This document shows positions 1 to 7,151 of a stretch of DNA of 64,000 bases, one piece after another; positions within the stretch are counted from its first letter, which is position 1, and each line of letters opens with the position of its first letter. This DNA is from Endomychus coccineus. Taxonomy: Eukaryota > Arthropoda > Insecta > Coleoptera > Endomychidae. A model generated the notes under the pieces. The model was not told the DNA's origin. It ran no database searches and was given only the letters and a program-made list of their open reading frames with translations. The stretch lies in assembly GCA_958510875.1 (NCBI GenBank), contig OY294068.1:173445411-173509410 (forward strand), read 5' to 3'. Both the position numbers and the translations under genes were made by a program.

Positions 1-1
1 A

Positions 2-208
2 CGAAATACGATAACGTTCGAAGACTATGTTAGATGTTTGGAAGAGAACATCGAAATGTATCGCGTGCAGAGATCTATCCGCTCTTTCGACTTAAAGCTT
101 TACACCATAGATCAAAATAAAATCTGTTTGAGCCCCTTTGATAATAAAAGGGTAATATTGGGGGACAAAACAAGCACTCTACCTTATGGTCATTATTCTT
201 TAGGTTAG
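2..208 (+). CDS. polB: Polinton DNA polymerase B, C-terminal 68 residues (gene starts outside window)
   Basis: An open frame runs from the first bases of the window to a TAG at 206-208. The end of the protein contains LSPFDNKRVIL followed by TLPYGHYSLG. The pattern LSPxDxKRxIL...TLxxGHY is the characteristic C-terminal tail of insect Polinton polB proteins. The catalytic exonuclease and palm motifs lie upstream of the window, so activity cannot be judged. An AATAAA (about 369) follows, in the AT-rich spacer shared with the convergent gene ending at 433. The call rests on the tail motif plus the Polinton neighbours. Confidence 0.8.
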   Translation, partial: RNTITFEDYVRCLEENIEMYRVQRSIRSFDLKLYTIDQNKICLSPFDNKRVILGDKTSTLPYGHYSLG

Positions 209-275
209 AATTAAGATTTTTTGTTTTTCAATTATACAGATATATGTATTTTTTGTTTCAAAATTATAGGTTAAG

Positions 276-332
276 TTATTATTATTATTTTTATTATTAT
301 TATTATTATTATTATATTATATTATATTATAT
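276..332. repeat. TTA/ATTAT microsatellite
   Basis: About 57 bp of nearly pure (TTA)n passing into (ATTAT)n, in the spacer between the convergent 3' ends of polB and the next minus-strand gene. Confidence 0.9.
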
Positions 333-432
333 CAAGTATTTTTTATATATGTGTACTTTTTTTTCTAAATAAATATTTTATGTGGAAGTTTGGATGTTTT
401 AATAAAACCAAAAAATAATAGCATCAATTCTT

Positions 433-1131
433 TTATTGTTCTAAATCATACAGAACTTTATTCTTATAGAAAAATAACATTTCTCTAAGTGTATTGCTTA
501 ATAAACAGTTGAGCGAAATACCGATGAAACAATACAAGAGGGCCATTTCATCGGGCTGCTGCTGCTGCTGCTGTGGGTCTCTCATACTTTTAATCATATC
601 AATAACATTATGATAGTATGTGGAAAATCCAAAATGTTCGAGAAAAGACACTCGATGCAATAGCACTCCATCGTTGATTCGAATAATTTCCCGAACATCT
701 TCCTCGCACAACCACACATGGATATTATGCTTTGTAACTTGAAGTAATTTAACATTATTGAAGTACACAAGTTGGACTATTTGGCAGTATTCATCAGATA
801 ATATGGGTGTAGCATCGAAATCTGATCGTAAACTTGCGAAGAACTCGATGATTTTCACTCGAAGAATATCGATTAAATCGATCCATTCTAGCAGGCTAAA
901 GCTGAGTTTGCAATTTTGAACGTATTGAACGAGTGAGATTGTAGGTGAGAAGGTCCGTACAGGACTCAATCCACATTTGATTTCATAACTTGCCCCCACC
1001 AACGGGTACGTTGTATTCATCAATAGGAATGGTTCATCTTTTGCTTTCATCTCGAACTCTTCTAAAATATGATCCAACTCAGAACAGTTGCTGCTGCTGC
1101 TATCTTCATCAACACTAGCCTGGGACAACAT
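433..1131 (-). CDS. Unrecognised Polinton protein, about 232 aa
   Basis: An intact minus-strand ORF convergent with polB. The open frame extends upstream to 1164, but the first ATG is at 1131 (MLSQASVDED), which I take as the start. The N-terminus is acidic and Ser-rich with a serine run; near the C-terminus there is a six-Gln run encoded by CTG/CAG repeats (plus strand 557-574), then a hydrophobic stretch (ALLYCFIGISLNCLL) that might be buried or membrane-associated. I recognise no catalytic motif. Its place beside polB in an otherwise intact element suggests a real gene, perhaps a replication or accessory function, but that is inference. Confidence 0.6.
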   Translation of the reverse strand: MLSQASVDEDSSSSNCSELDHILEEFEMKAKDEPFLLMNTTYPLVGASYEIKCGLSPVRTFSPTISLVQYVQNCKLSFSLLEWIDLIDILRVKIIEFFASLRSDFDATPILSDEYCQIVQLVYFNNVKLLQVTKHNIHVWLCEEDVREIIRINDGVLLHRVSFLEHFGFSTYYHNVIDMIKSMRDPQQQQQQPDEMALLYCFIGISLNCLLSNTLREMLFFYKNKVLYDLEQ

Positions 1132-1214
1132 CTTATTAAAACTGTTCTGGATTGTTCGATTCACCAGAACCTAACCCTCGCTCACAAAATATTTACTTGC
1201 ACATGCGCAGGTCA

Positions 1215-1823
1215 TTAGCAGCATATTTCTTTGATTTGATTGGAAGTTTGGATGAGAACATCGAAGCATAAAACTTGAAGTGTGGGGGGAGGAGAAAATT
1301 TGTGGTGTTGGTTGCGTAGTCCATCGACTATGTATGAGTCAAAGAAGAAAGTTTTATTAGAAGTTCCTCTACGAATCCCTCGTAGATCCATTATTTCACA
1401 GCGGTAAGGCAGAAGCGCGATCCGATAAAAATCGACATCAATTTCATGTAGCACTTTGAAACAATCAAGTATATAGGACCGAGGTTTTGGGGTTATACCA
1501 GGAATTTGATGTAATATAAATTTCTTCCATCTATTTTCGTATATAAAGTAGCCTTCAACATTCATATCAATTATCTTCCAATCGTTTTCGGGTGGGTTGA
1601 AATCTCCCCCAAAATAGAAAATATCCACATAACCACATTCCTTCACAGCCCCAATAACGAACGTTACAAATTCTCCGGCGATTATCCAATTTTTAGATGG
1701 TAATTGTAATTCTTCAAGGGTTTCCATCAAATTTGGAGGACATGCTACACTTATAAATTGTTTTGCATCGTACACGGTGGTAAGTACATTATGAACAAAA
1801 CTGTTGTATAATTGCAAAGACAT
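1215..1823 (-). CDS. Unrecognised Polinton protein, about 202 aa, possible nucleotidyltransferase-like fold
   Basis: The open frame begins at 1871 with a GTG; the first ATG is at 1823 (MSLQLYNSFVHNV), the likelier start. The stretch WIIAGEFVTFVIGA followed by GYVDIFYFGG loosely resembles the GG/GS...DxD layout of the nucleotidyltransferase fold found in several large DNA viruses, but the usual pair of acidic residues is not clear, so this is only a hint. No signal peptide or membrane segment is visible. It lies between the unrecognised gene ending at 433 and the integrase, all on the minus strand. CAG/CTG repeats lie just upstream (1902-1913). Confidence 0.55.
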   Translation of the reverse strand: MSLQLYNSFVHNVLTTVYDAKQFISVACPPNLMETLEELQLPSKNWIIAGEFVTFVIGAVKECGYVDIFYFGGDFNPPENDWKIIDMNVEGYFIYENRWKKFILHQIPGITPKPRSYILDCFKVLHEIDVDFYRIALLPYRCEIMDLRGIRRGTSNKTFFFDSYIVDGLRNQHHKFSPPPTLQVLCFDVLIQTSNQIKEICC

Positions 1824-1917
1824 TTTCACGCAGACTGATTCGATTATTTGACTTCCACTGGGTTGAACCACCAGTCAAATATTTTATTAGGAAGACATGC
1901 GCAGCAGCAGCAGTACA

Positions 1918-2841
1918 TTATACAACATCAGAATTTTCAATCCAACTTTTCTCTTTTATACCATACCATTTTACATACATTTTATCACCCTTTTTCCGAA
2001 GCACCTTCTCAATCAAATAAACATCGGGCTGTTTGGTTTTCTGTAATTCTTCCTCGTAGAAACAGCCGCTGATTGGTGCGTTGGTCATATCTTCTAGTAG
2101 ATATGTGACCGGGTTGGTAATTTTAACTTTGATGATTTTAAATAATTCCGCACTCCAATTGGGTGTAAATCCCTTCTCAAAAATATGTTTAGCTTTACTT
2201 ATTCGCACAATATCCCCTACGTGGTATTTGTGAGGTAGGGCCAACTTAATGTGCGAGTAAGATTGCTTCAATATGCGACTTTCATTCTGTTTCGTAACCT
2301 TAAACGGAGCCATTTTTATAGTTCTATGTTTACGATGATTATATTTTTCGGTGACTTCAGGGAGTGTATCCACCCATTTGTATTTTCCTGTCAGACTGAA
2401 TTGCTTGTAGATCGCTTCTTTCAACGTTCGAATGACGCGTTCAGCAATGGCGGCTTTCTTCACAGAATACGTATTATAATGGTTGATTTTATGTTTTTTC
2501 ATTAGCTCGTCAAAGTGTCTGTTGAAGAATTCTTTTCCTTGATCGCTTTGCAGGTTCCTAGGCGTACGATGTGACCCTTCTAGCAATATAGAACTGACCG
2601 CTTTCCGAACCTCTTCGGCTGATTTCGTTTTCAGCGGGCGTGTCCACAGAAATTTCGAGAAGCAATCGATCACCACCAAAATGTATTTAAATCCACGATT
2701 TTCGCGCGCATAATTACCCATCTCGGCAAGATCCATTTGCCACAAGTCATCCAAGCCTTTTATGATTGTTCTGCGACGTTTAAAATTCTTTCGAACAGGC
2801 TTATGAAGCTCATCAACCACCTGCGCTTTACCCCGCATCAT
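1918..2841 (-). CDS. INT: Polinton integrase (RVE/DDE core plus C-terminal chromodomain)
   Basis: A 307-aa retroviral-type integrase that would insert the element into host chromosomes. The DDE residues are visible: D37 in WQMDLAEM, D100 in LQSDQGKEF and E134 in AIAERVIRTLK (33 residues between the last two). Basic residues before the core (NFKRRR) are typical of insect Polintons. Residues about 275-307 (YLIEKVLRKKGDK, VKWYGIKEKSW) form a chromodomain, which in other integrases directs insertion to marked chromatin. An N-terminal HHCC zinc finger is not visible. The ATG overlaps the stop of the upstream fibre-like gene as ATGA and lies in its -1 frame directly behind a run of seven A; see the frameshift entry at 2841-2847. 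The ORF is intact. Confidence 0.92.
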   Translation of the reverse strand: MMRGKAQVVDELHKPVRKNFKRRRTIIKGLDDLWQMDLAEMGNYARENRGFKYILVVIDCFSKFLWTRPLKTKSAEEVRKAVSSILLEGSHRTPRNLQSDQGKEFFNRHFDELMKKHKINHYNTYSVKKAAIAERVIRTLKEAIYKQFSLTGKYKWVDTLPEVTEKYNHRKHRTIKMAPFKVTKQNESRILKQSYSHIKLALPHKYHVGDIVRISKAKHIFEKGFTPNWSAELFKIIKVKITNPVTYLLEDMTNAPISGCFYEEELQKTKQPDVYLIEKVLRKKGDKMYVKWYGIKEKSWIENSDVV

Positions 2842-3785
2842 TTTTTTAGGTCGATCGGTGTTGTCGGAGCTAATAACTTTTGTGGTGGTGGGGAGGTGGT
2901 AGTAGCTCTTTTATAAGGATGATATGTAGGTATCTGTAGAAATGTGGATAGTTTTTTTTCTACGCCAGCCAGTCTGGTACCTATGTCTATTTGTTCAATT
3001 TTCGATATTTCGCTTCTAATGTCCTGTATACTTTGGTTTACGGTGGTATAATTCGATCTAGATGTCTGCTCAATACTACTAAGCGTTTTATACTTCAATT
3101 CTATGGTTATAAGTTTACTATTGATGGTCTGTATACTATCGAATAGGTCGTTATATTTCGAACTGTTTTCTTGATCGTTACTAACAAGTGTTTTATAGTC
3201 TTCACGTATTTTCTTCAATAATTTTTCAAGATTTACCTCATTTGCTTTATTATTTTTGAACGATGCTATCATACCATCTACAAGTTTTTCAATTTTAATT
3301 CTATTTTGTGTTGTAGAAGCAATCAGAGAGTCTGTGAATTTTTTATTTTCGATGTGAAGGTACCCACCCTCATTATGTATACTCTGTTTTATAGCTGTAG
3401 AGTTGACATCACTTTGATTTTTGTATGACTGTATTTCGGTATAAAGGATCTTCAAATCTTCGCGAAGTGTATCTATTAATCGTGTTAAACTTGGAATTGA
3501 GGAATTCGTGATGTTATTGACGTTTATATGAATGGCTGCATACTTTACCAAAACTTCACTTAAATTCGCATTCACTCTAGTGATAGTGTTATCTACATAT
3601 GCTTTGTTTGCAACATCATTATCCGAGATAGGTATTTTCACATTACAAATTTTCAAATTTTCCATATCCACATCACCTTCGGGCGTATGCCTTAAAATGT
3701 TCATAAACATCGATCTGCGTTTGAAAACGTCGACGATGCTATCACCCGACAACGCTGATCGTCTACCGAACTTATCAAGACTCAT
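2838..3785 (-). CDS. Fibre-like coiled-coil structural protein of Polinton
   Basis: A 315-aa protein starting MSLDKFGRRSA. Residues about 48-70 carry VKIPISDNDVANKAYVDNT, close to the phage tail-fibre signature (PxxDxDAxxKxYVD). The rest, to about residue 270, is rich in heptad-like Leu/Ile spacing with many Asn, Ser, Lys and Glu, as in trimeric coiled-coil shafts (repeated patterns such as IQTINSKL and IQDIRSEI). The C-terminus is Pro/Thr-rich. I infer a virion spike or fibre that binds host cells; no receptor-binding head is recognisable. The start is supported by a second element at 16021, where the same first residues (MSLNKFGRK) follow the preceding gene at the same 34-nt spacing. It ends in AAA AAA TGA overlapping the integrase ATG. 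Confidence 0.65.
   Translation of the reverse strand: MSLDKFGRRSALSGDSIVDVFKRRSMFMNILRHTPEGDVDMENLKICNVKIPISDNDVANKAYVDNTITRVNANLSEVLVKYAAIHINVNNITNSSIPSLTRLIDTLREDLKILYTEIQSYKNQSDVNSTAIKQSIHNEGGYLHIENKKFTDSLIASTTQNRIKIEKLVDGMIASFKNNKANEVNLEKLLKKIREDYKTLVSNDQENSSKYNDLFDSIQTINSKLITIELKYKTLSSIEQTSRSNYTTVNQSIQDIRSEISKIEQIDIGTRLAGVEKKLSTFLQIPTYHPYKRATTTSPPPQKLLAPTTPIDLKK
2841..2847 (-). promoter_or_regulatory. Candidate -1 ribosomal frameshift heptamer A AAA AAA, fibre-like gene to integrase
   Basis: Seen: reading the fibre-like gene in frame, codons are CTA AAA AAA TGA, so the heptamer A_AAA_AAA is in exact X XXY YYZ phase and touches the stop. A -1 slip makes the next codon the ATG of integrase. 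Known: A AAA AAA and A AAA AAC are slippery sites in retroviruses and retrotransposons. Inference: integrase is made as a fibre fusion or, alternatively, by termination-reinitiation at ATGA. I see no strong downstream stem by eye. Confidence 0.4.
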
Positions 3786-3818
3786 TATATAAATGGTGTT
3801 GGGTTGAAGTATCCAGTA

Positions 3819-4700
3819 CTAATATATGATGTTTGCCTCTCTTAGTTCATTTATTATAGCAACAATTTCATTATCGTGCGAAGTATTTCCAGCTTGTTGT
3901 GATGCCATCAGTAGTTTTAGTCGGTCCACCAGCTCGTTTGGATCATCCCAAAAAATATATTCCATAGGCTTCTTGTTGTATGTTAAATGTAAACCGCTAC
4001 CGCTTGCTGCTGCTGTCGAAGTCGTCTCCGACGACGATACAGAGGCTGGTCTAAACATAGGTTTAATTATGGACATGTACTTTATCGCACTGGTACCCTT
4101 CAAACGACCATTAACATTTTTATGTGCATTTGTTAACCTCAAAATTTCTTTGTATGCTGCTCGATCGTTATTCGTGAATTTTGTGGGTGTTTTGTAGAAT
4201 ATGAGATCGTACAATCCAGGTGTTCCCTTTGCGCTATATCCTGCAGTTTCGATATTCTCCCCGAATATTATCTTTTTAACACCTAGAATCCAACCGGCAG
4301 AGCTCGCATCATAAACAGGTCCATATACTTTATCGATTTTCTTGTTGTTTTCCCAATGCTCTTGAACGTATTTACGAACTTGTGGGGGGTAATGTGCGAG
4401 TGAAGGTTCAATCTCAGTCATAGCATCATCGAACGCGTCATCCTCCTCTCCCCCCTCTTCTTCTTCTTCTTCGTAATCGTTATCTTTAGGTTCTAATTTT
4501 ATTTCTTTTTTCATTAACTGCGCAGTAGGATGTTTAATTTTTTTTACGATCGCTTTCAATGGTGTGGCGATAGGTTTGAACAGTTGTTCTATTGATTCGT
4601 CTTCTTCAGATTTACCTAGCTTCAAGGCCAAATATTTCTTTCTTATAGACTTACTCAATTCGAAGATTTTTCGCTTACGTGCTAACTGATCGGCGTCCAT
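3819..4700 (-). CDS. Conserved Polinton protein (likely DUF8207 family), 293 aa
   Basis: The C-terminal half holds patterns I recognise from many insect proteins: IDKVYGPVYDA, GLYDLIFYKTP, NGRLKGTSAIKY, FWDDPNELVDRL and a nearly invariant tail MASQQAGNTSHDNEI. I believe this is the family called DUF8207; that was not checked. The N-terminal 110 residues are charged, with a Glu-rich run (EEEEEEGGEEDD) and Lys-rich patches, probably disordered. The role is unknown; order and charge suggest a virion core or DNA-binding component. A second copy in the window (15291-15986) shares the tail with mostly synonymous DNA differences, so the protein is under selection. TATATATAAAAA lies about 30 nt upstream of a TTAGTC on the minus strand (4714-4743), a plausible promoter. 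Confidence 0.8.
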   Translation of the reverse strand: MDADQLARKRKIFELSKSIRKKYLALKLGKSEEDESIEQLFKPIATPLKAIVKKIKHPTAQLMKKEIKLEPKDNDYEEEEEEGGEEDDAFDDAMTEIEPSLAHYPPQVRKYVQEHWENNKKIDKVYGPVYDASSAGWILGVKKIIFGENIETAGYSAKGTPGLYDLIFYKTPTKFTNNDRAAYKEILRLTNAHKNVNGRLKGTSAIKYMSIIKPMFRPASVSSSETTSTAAASGSGLHLTYNKKPMEYIFWDDPNELVDRLKLLMASQQAGNTSHDNEIVAIINELREANIIY

Positions 4701-4726
4701 CTTGTATTTGGACTAAAATTAACAAT

Positions 4727-5416
4727 TCACGTTTTTATATATACGTCGAAACCTTTGCGGTATCTACCATCGTTCAAGTCGAAATCCTTTGCAATGACCA
4801 AAGTTCCGAAATTATCCGTCCAGCGCATGGCGCACATCTTCTTGAACTGATTGAAATCGACGTCAGGCGATACGTGCTCATCAAATACATGCTTCAAATT
4901 GATCTCGTCCTGCTTAAAAAGAACGATCAAATTACAATTGTCGCGAATCAATTGTTTTGGTATTTTCGAGTACGTTTGACACAGATATGCCGCATCGATA
5001 TTCTTATGTCTACACATGGAATAGTATTCCCGAATTTTTTGTTGGCCCTCGCACGCGATGTCATCAAAAAGGAATATGGAATTAGCTTTAGCCTCGTTCG
5101 GGCTTATTATTTCCTCGTTGTCCTTATAGGGAAAATAGCCGACACCTTTAACTCGATCTAAAACTTCCTGCAACAGTTGATACTTGGGCTGATACAACGA
5201 CTTTGAGTATACGTAGACGTTTTTGAACTTTGCCCCATTTGGATTAAATAATAGCGATAACATCACGTTCGTTTTACCACACCCACTAGGTCCACAAATT
5301 ATAGCGCGAAAAGAGTCGGGTAACAATTTACCATGTTTACCTATGCGATTAGTAGTCGCCGACCCAAGGTCTAAATTTTCGATGGGCAGTGTCTGCTCTT
5401 GTTGAACGGTCTTCAT
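4727..5416 (-). CDS. ATP: Polinton genome-packaging ATPase (FtsK/HerA, A32-like)
   Basis: A 229-aa P-loop ATPase expected to pump DNA into the capsid. Walker A is GPSGCGKT at residues 42-49; Walker B is SIFLFDDIA (about 113-121), followed by an Arg/His-rich sensor region (MCRHKNIDAAYLCQTY), the usual order in poxvirus A32-type ATPases and Polinton ATPases. Length is normal for the family. It is transcribed divergently from the PLA2-pX gene; only 72 nt separate the two ATGs, and a palindromic TATA-like sequence lies between them. The ORF is intact. Confidence 0.93.
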   Translation of the reverse strand: MKTVQQEQTLPIENLDLGSATTNRIGKHGKLLPDSFRAIICGPSGCGKTNVMLSLLFNPNGAKFKNVYVYSKSLYQPKYQLLQEVLDRVKGVGYFPYKDNEEIISPNEAKANSIFLFDDIACEGQQKIREYYSMCRHKNIDAAYLCQTYSKIPKQLIRDNCNLIVLFKQDEINLKHVFDEHVSPDVDFNQFKKMCAMRWTDNFGTLVIAKDFDLNDGRYRKGFDVYIKT

Positions 5417-5445
5417 ATTGTGAGGTAGTTTGAATCTGATGATTG

Positions 5446-5484
5446 CTTTTATAAATAGAAACGTTTGGAGATCGCGAGCTCAGT
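5446..5484. promoter_or_regulatory. Bidirectional core promoter between ATPase and PLA2-pX genes
   Basis: Plus strand: TATAAATA at 5450-5457 and the arthropod initiator TCAGT at 5480-5484, with the TATA T 32 nt before the initiator A and the ATG at 5489 (leader about 7 nt). Minus strand: TATAAAAG (5453-5446) overlaps the same box; TCACA begins 30 nt further on with its A at 5421, followed by the ATPase ATG at 5416. The architecture is seen; start sites are inferred. Confidence 0.6.
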
Positions 5485-5488
5485 ATCA

Positions 5489-6268
5489 ATGTTGATCTAT
5501 CAGGGTGAAGGTCTGTTGAATTCGCTCATAAACAGTCTCCCGTTCGAAGTACATATTCCATCGTATCAATTCTGTGGACCTGGTACTAAGCTACAGAAGC
5601 GACTTGCGCGTGGTGATAAAGGTGTTAATCCGTTGGATTCGGCCTGTCGCGAACACGACATAGCTTATTCTCAGCACAAATCTCTAGAAGATCGTCATAA
5701 GGCCGATAAAATATTAGAGGACGCAGCTTGGCAGCGTGTTAAATCTAAGGACGCTAAGGCTGGCGAAAGACTAGCTAGTCTATTGGTTACTGGGGGAATG
5801 AAAGTTAAACGTAAACTAGGAATGGGTCTTAAGAAACGTGCTAGTCGTCGTGGAGGATGTTGCTTTCGGAAAGATATAGTGGGACATATTTCTAAGTCTA
5901 TGGAACCATCTGCGTCGTTGCGAAAGTCTGCTATGAATGCATTGAAAGCTGCACGAATAGCTATTAAGCGAGTCGGAGGTAAGAAGCGTGTTAAAGTACC
6001 ACGCATAATACCCCTGCCGAAATCTGGAGGATTCCTCCCGTTATTACTACCTATTTTGGGGGCGCTGGGGGCCTTAGGGTCTGTGGCTGGTGGTGCAAGT
6101 GCCATCGCTAATACAGTAGTCAATGCTAGAAACGCCAAAAAGAAGCTTGAAGAGGATCAGCGTCATCATGCAGCTATGGAATCGTTAGGTAAAGGATTAT
6201 ACTTGCGGAAGAATGCGAAAGGTGGATTTGGGTTGTTTTTGAAGAAACAACAAAAAAACTTCCAATAG
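5489..6268 (+). CDS. PLA2-like plus pX-like virion protein
   Basis: A 259-aa protein; the frame is open from 5465 but the first ATG is at 5489, just after a TATA/Inr pair. Residues about 24-65 form a parvovirus VP1-type phospholipase A2 domain: a calcium-loop motif FCGPGTKLQKRL and a catalytic SACREHDIAYSQ (HD...Y). In parvoviruses this activity breaches endosomal membranes during entry. The middle is Lys/Arg-rich and may bind DNA. Residues about 183-215 (SGGFLPLLLPILGALGAL) match the hydrophobic signature of adenovirus pX/mu-type precursors found in Polintons and adintoviruses. So one protein joins an entry enzyme to a core-type peptide. It ends with AAA AAC TTC CAA TAG; the protease follows in the -1 frame behind this heptamer. 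Confidence 0.85.
   Translation: MLIYQGEGLLNSLINSLPFEVHIPSYQFCGPGTKLQKRLARGDKGVNPLDSACREHDIAYSQHKSLEDRHKADKILEDAAWQRVKSKDAKAGERLASLLVTGGMKVKRKLGMGLKKRASRRGGCCFRKDIVGHISKSMEPSASLRKSAMNALKAARIAIKRVGGKKRVKVPRIIPLPKSGGFLPLLLPILGALGALGSVAGGASAIANTVVNARNAKKKLEEDQRHHAAMESLGKGLYLRKNAKGGFGLFLKKQQKNFQ
6253..6259 (+). promoter_or_regulatory. Candidate -1 ribosomal frameshift heptamer A AAA AAC, PLA2-pX to protease
   Basis: Seen: in the PLA2-pX frame the codons are CAA AAA AAC TTC CAA TAG, so A_AAA_AAC is in correct X XXY YYZ phase, 6 nt before the stop. The protease frame is exactly -1, is open from 6193, and has no ATG until about 6322, after the residues that are normally the conserved N-terminus of the enzyme. 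Inference: the protease is made as a -1 fusion. Alternative: the A run has gained one base and the two were once one ORF, or the protease uses a spliced start. Confidence 0.5.
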
Positions 6269-6632
6269 AGCTACTCAATAGACCGTTGTATGATGTGGAT
6301 TTGGTGCGTTTCGCGAAAAAAATGAAAATATCTCATTTTCGTGGTGTCTTTATGCGAGACAATTTACCTAGGAAACGTCCTTGGAGACAAGAATGTGCCA
6401 TTTTGAATTTGGATTCGATCAAAAACAGCGGTACTCATTGGGTGGCCTTTAGAAAAATAAATAACCAAGTGGAATACTTTGACTCTTTTGGAAATTTAAA
6501 ACCACCCAAGGAACTAGTTCGATATTTGGGTGGTGGTGGTGGGGTTAGAATTTTCTATAATAACGACGCTTATCAAAGTATGATCAGGTGATTTGTGGAC
6601 ATTTATGTTTGAAATTCCTCAGTTCTACGTAA
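6260..6632 (+). pseudogene. PRO: Adenovirus-type cysteine protease, interrupted by a frameshift before the catalytic Cys
   Basis: The family (adenain/Ulp1 fold) matures capsid precursors. Conserved blocks are visible in one frame: FRGVFMRDNLP, then GTHWVAFRK with the catalytic His and YFDSFGN with the Asp, ending at a TGA at 6589-6591. The catalytic Cys block, CGHLCLKFL, lies in the next frame at about 6594-6620 and ends at TAA 6630-6632. The register is lost between about 6573 and 6580, consistent with one missing base. Unless this is an assembly error, this copy cannot make active protease. The N-terminus has no ATG in its own frame at the expected place; it probably depends on the heptamer at 6253-6259. 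The gene also overlaps the PLA2-pX C-terminus. Confidence 0.8.
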
Positions 6633-6651
6633 ACATCTAGAGTGAGCAGTC

Positions 6652-7122
6652 ATGTCTGAATCATACGATAAATTCATCGGAAAGATTATGCAACAACTTT
6701 CTGTTGATATTCAAAGACCTGGAATGCTTGCAATCATCCGATACGTATATGATAATCTAATAAAAGCAATGGAAAAACCTTCGAGCGAACTAAGCAAAAG
6801 AGACTTATTATTTCTCCCGATGGAATACATTCTAAAACATTTGGATTTGGTGTCTCTCAATCAGAATGAAGTTCCGAAATATATGTTGAACACCCTTTAC
6901 CGTCATATGAGGTGTACGGAACATATCGACGAAGATTGCGATTGTCTGCCACCTCCTCGCAAACTATGTTCGCAATGTTTATCTGAACAGATATCGAAGG
7001 TTATGGAGACCGAGGGAATAACGCATCATGAGAAGCAGGTGTTGATTGAAGAAGTGTGCAGAGACGATCCATACTTTATGCGATCATACTTATTCCATAT
7101 ATTAATGTGCAAATATAAATAG
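6652..7122 (+). CDS. Unrecognised small Polinton protein with Cys/His cluster, 156 aa
   Basis: An intact ORF starting MSESYDKFIGKIM, 19 nt after the protease stop. The N-terminal 90 residues look helical. Residues about 91-115 (MRCTEHIDEDCDCLPP, then KLCSQCLSEQ) hold five Cys and one His in a spacing that could bind zinc. No enzyme motif is recognised. The TATA box of the penton gene overlaps its last codons (7114-7122). Its place among virion genes suggests a structural or assembly role, but that is inference. Confidence 0.6.
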   Translation: MSESYDKFIGKIMQQLSVDIQRPGMLAIIRYVYDNLIKAMEKPSSELSKRDLLFLPMEYILKHLDLVSLNQNEVPKYMLNTLYRHMRCTEHIDEDCDCLPPPRKLCSQCLSEQISKVMETEGITHHEKQVLIEEVCRDDPYFMRSYLFHILMCKYK

Positions 7123-7148
7123 AAATGTTACAATAAATTCGTATCAGT
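7114..7148 (+). promoter_or_regulatory. TATA/Inr core promoter of the penton gene
   Basis: TATAAATAG at 7114-7122 and TCAGT at 7144-7148. The distance from the TATA T to the initiator A (7146) is 32 nt and the ATG follows 6 nt later, the same geometry as at 5450/5482/5489. Confidence 0.6.
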
Positions 7149-7151
7149 ATC

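Noticed and set aside
1164..1871. Non-ATG starts (GTG/TTG) giving longer versions of the genes at 433, 1215, 5465 and 12943
   Set aside because: Eukaryotic genes; the first in-frame ATG fits better in each case and, for 5489, follows the promoter directly.
3532..3792. Plus-strand ORFs inside the Polinton minus-strand genes (also 2251-2505, 3826-4197, 4679-5161)
   Set aside because: Antisense shadows of well-supported genes; no promoter or family features.
6322..6591. ATG at about 6322 as the protease start
   Set aside because: It would remove conserved residues before KMKISHF; the frame is open and conserved-looking upstream of it.
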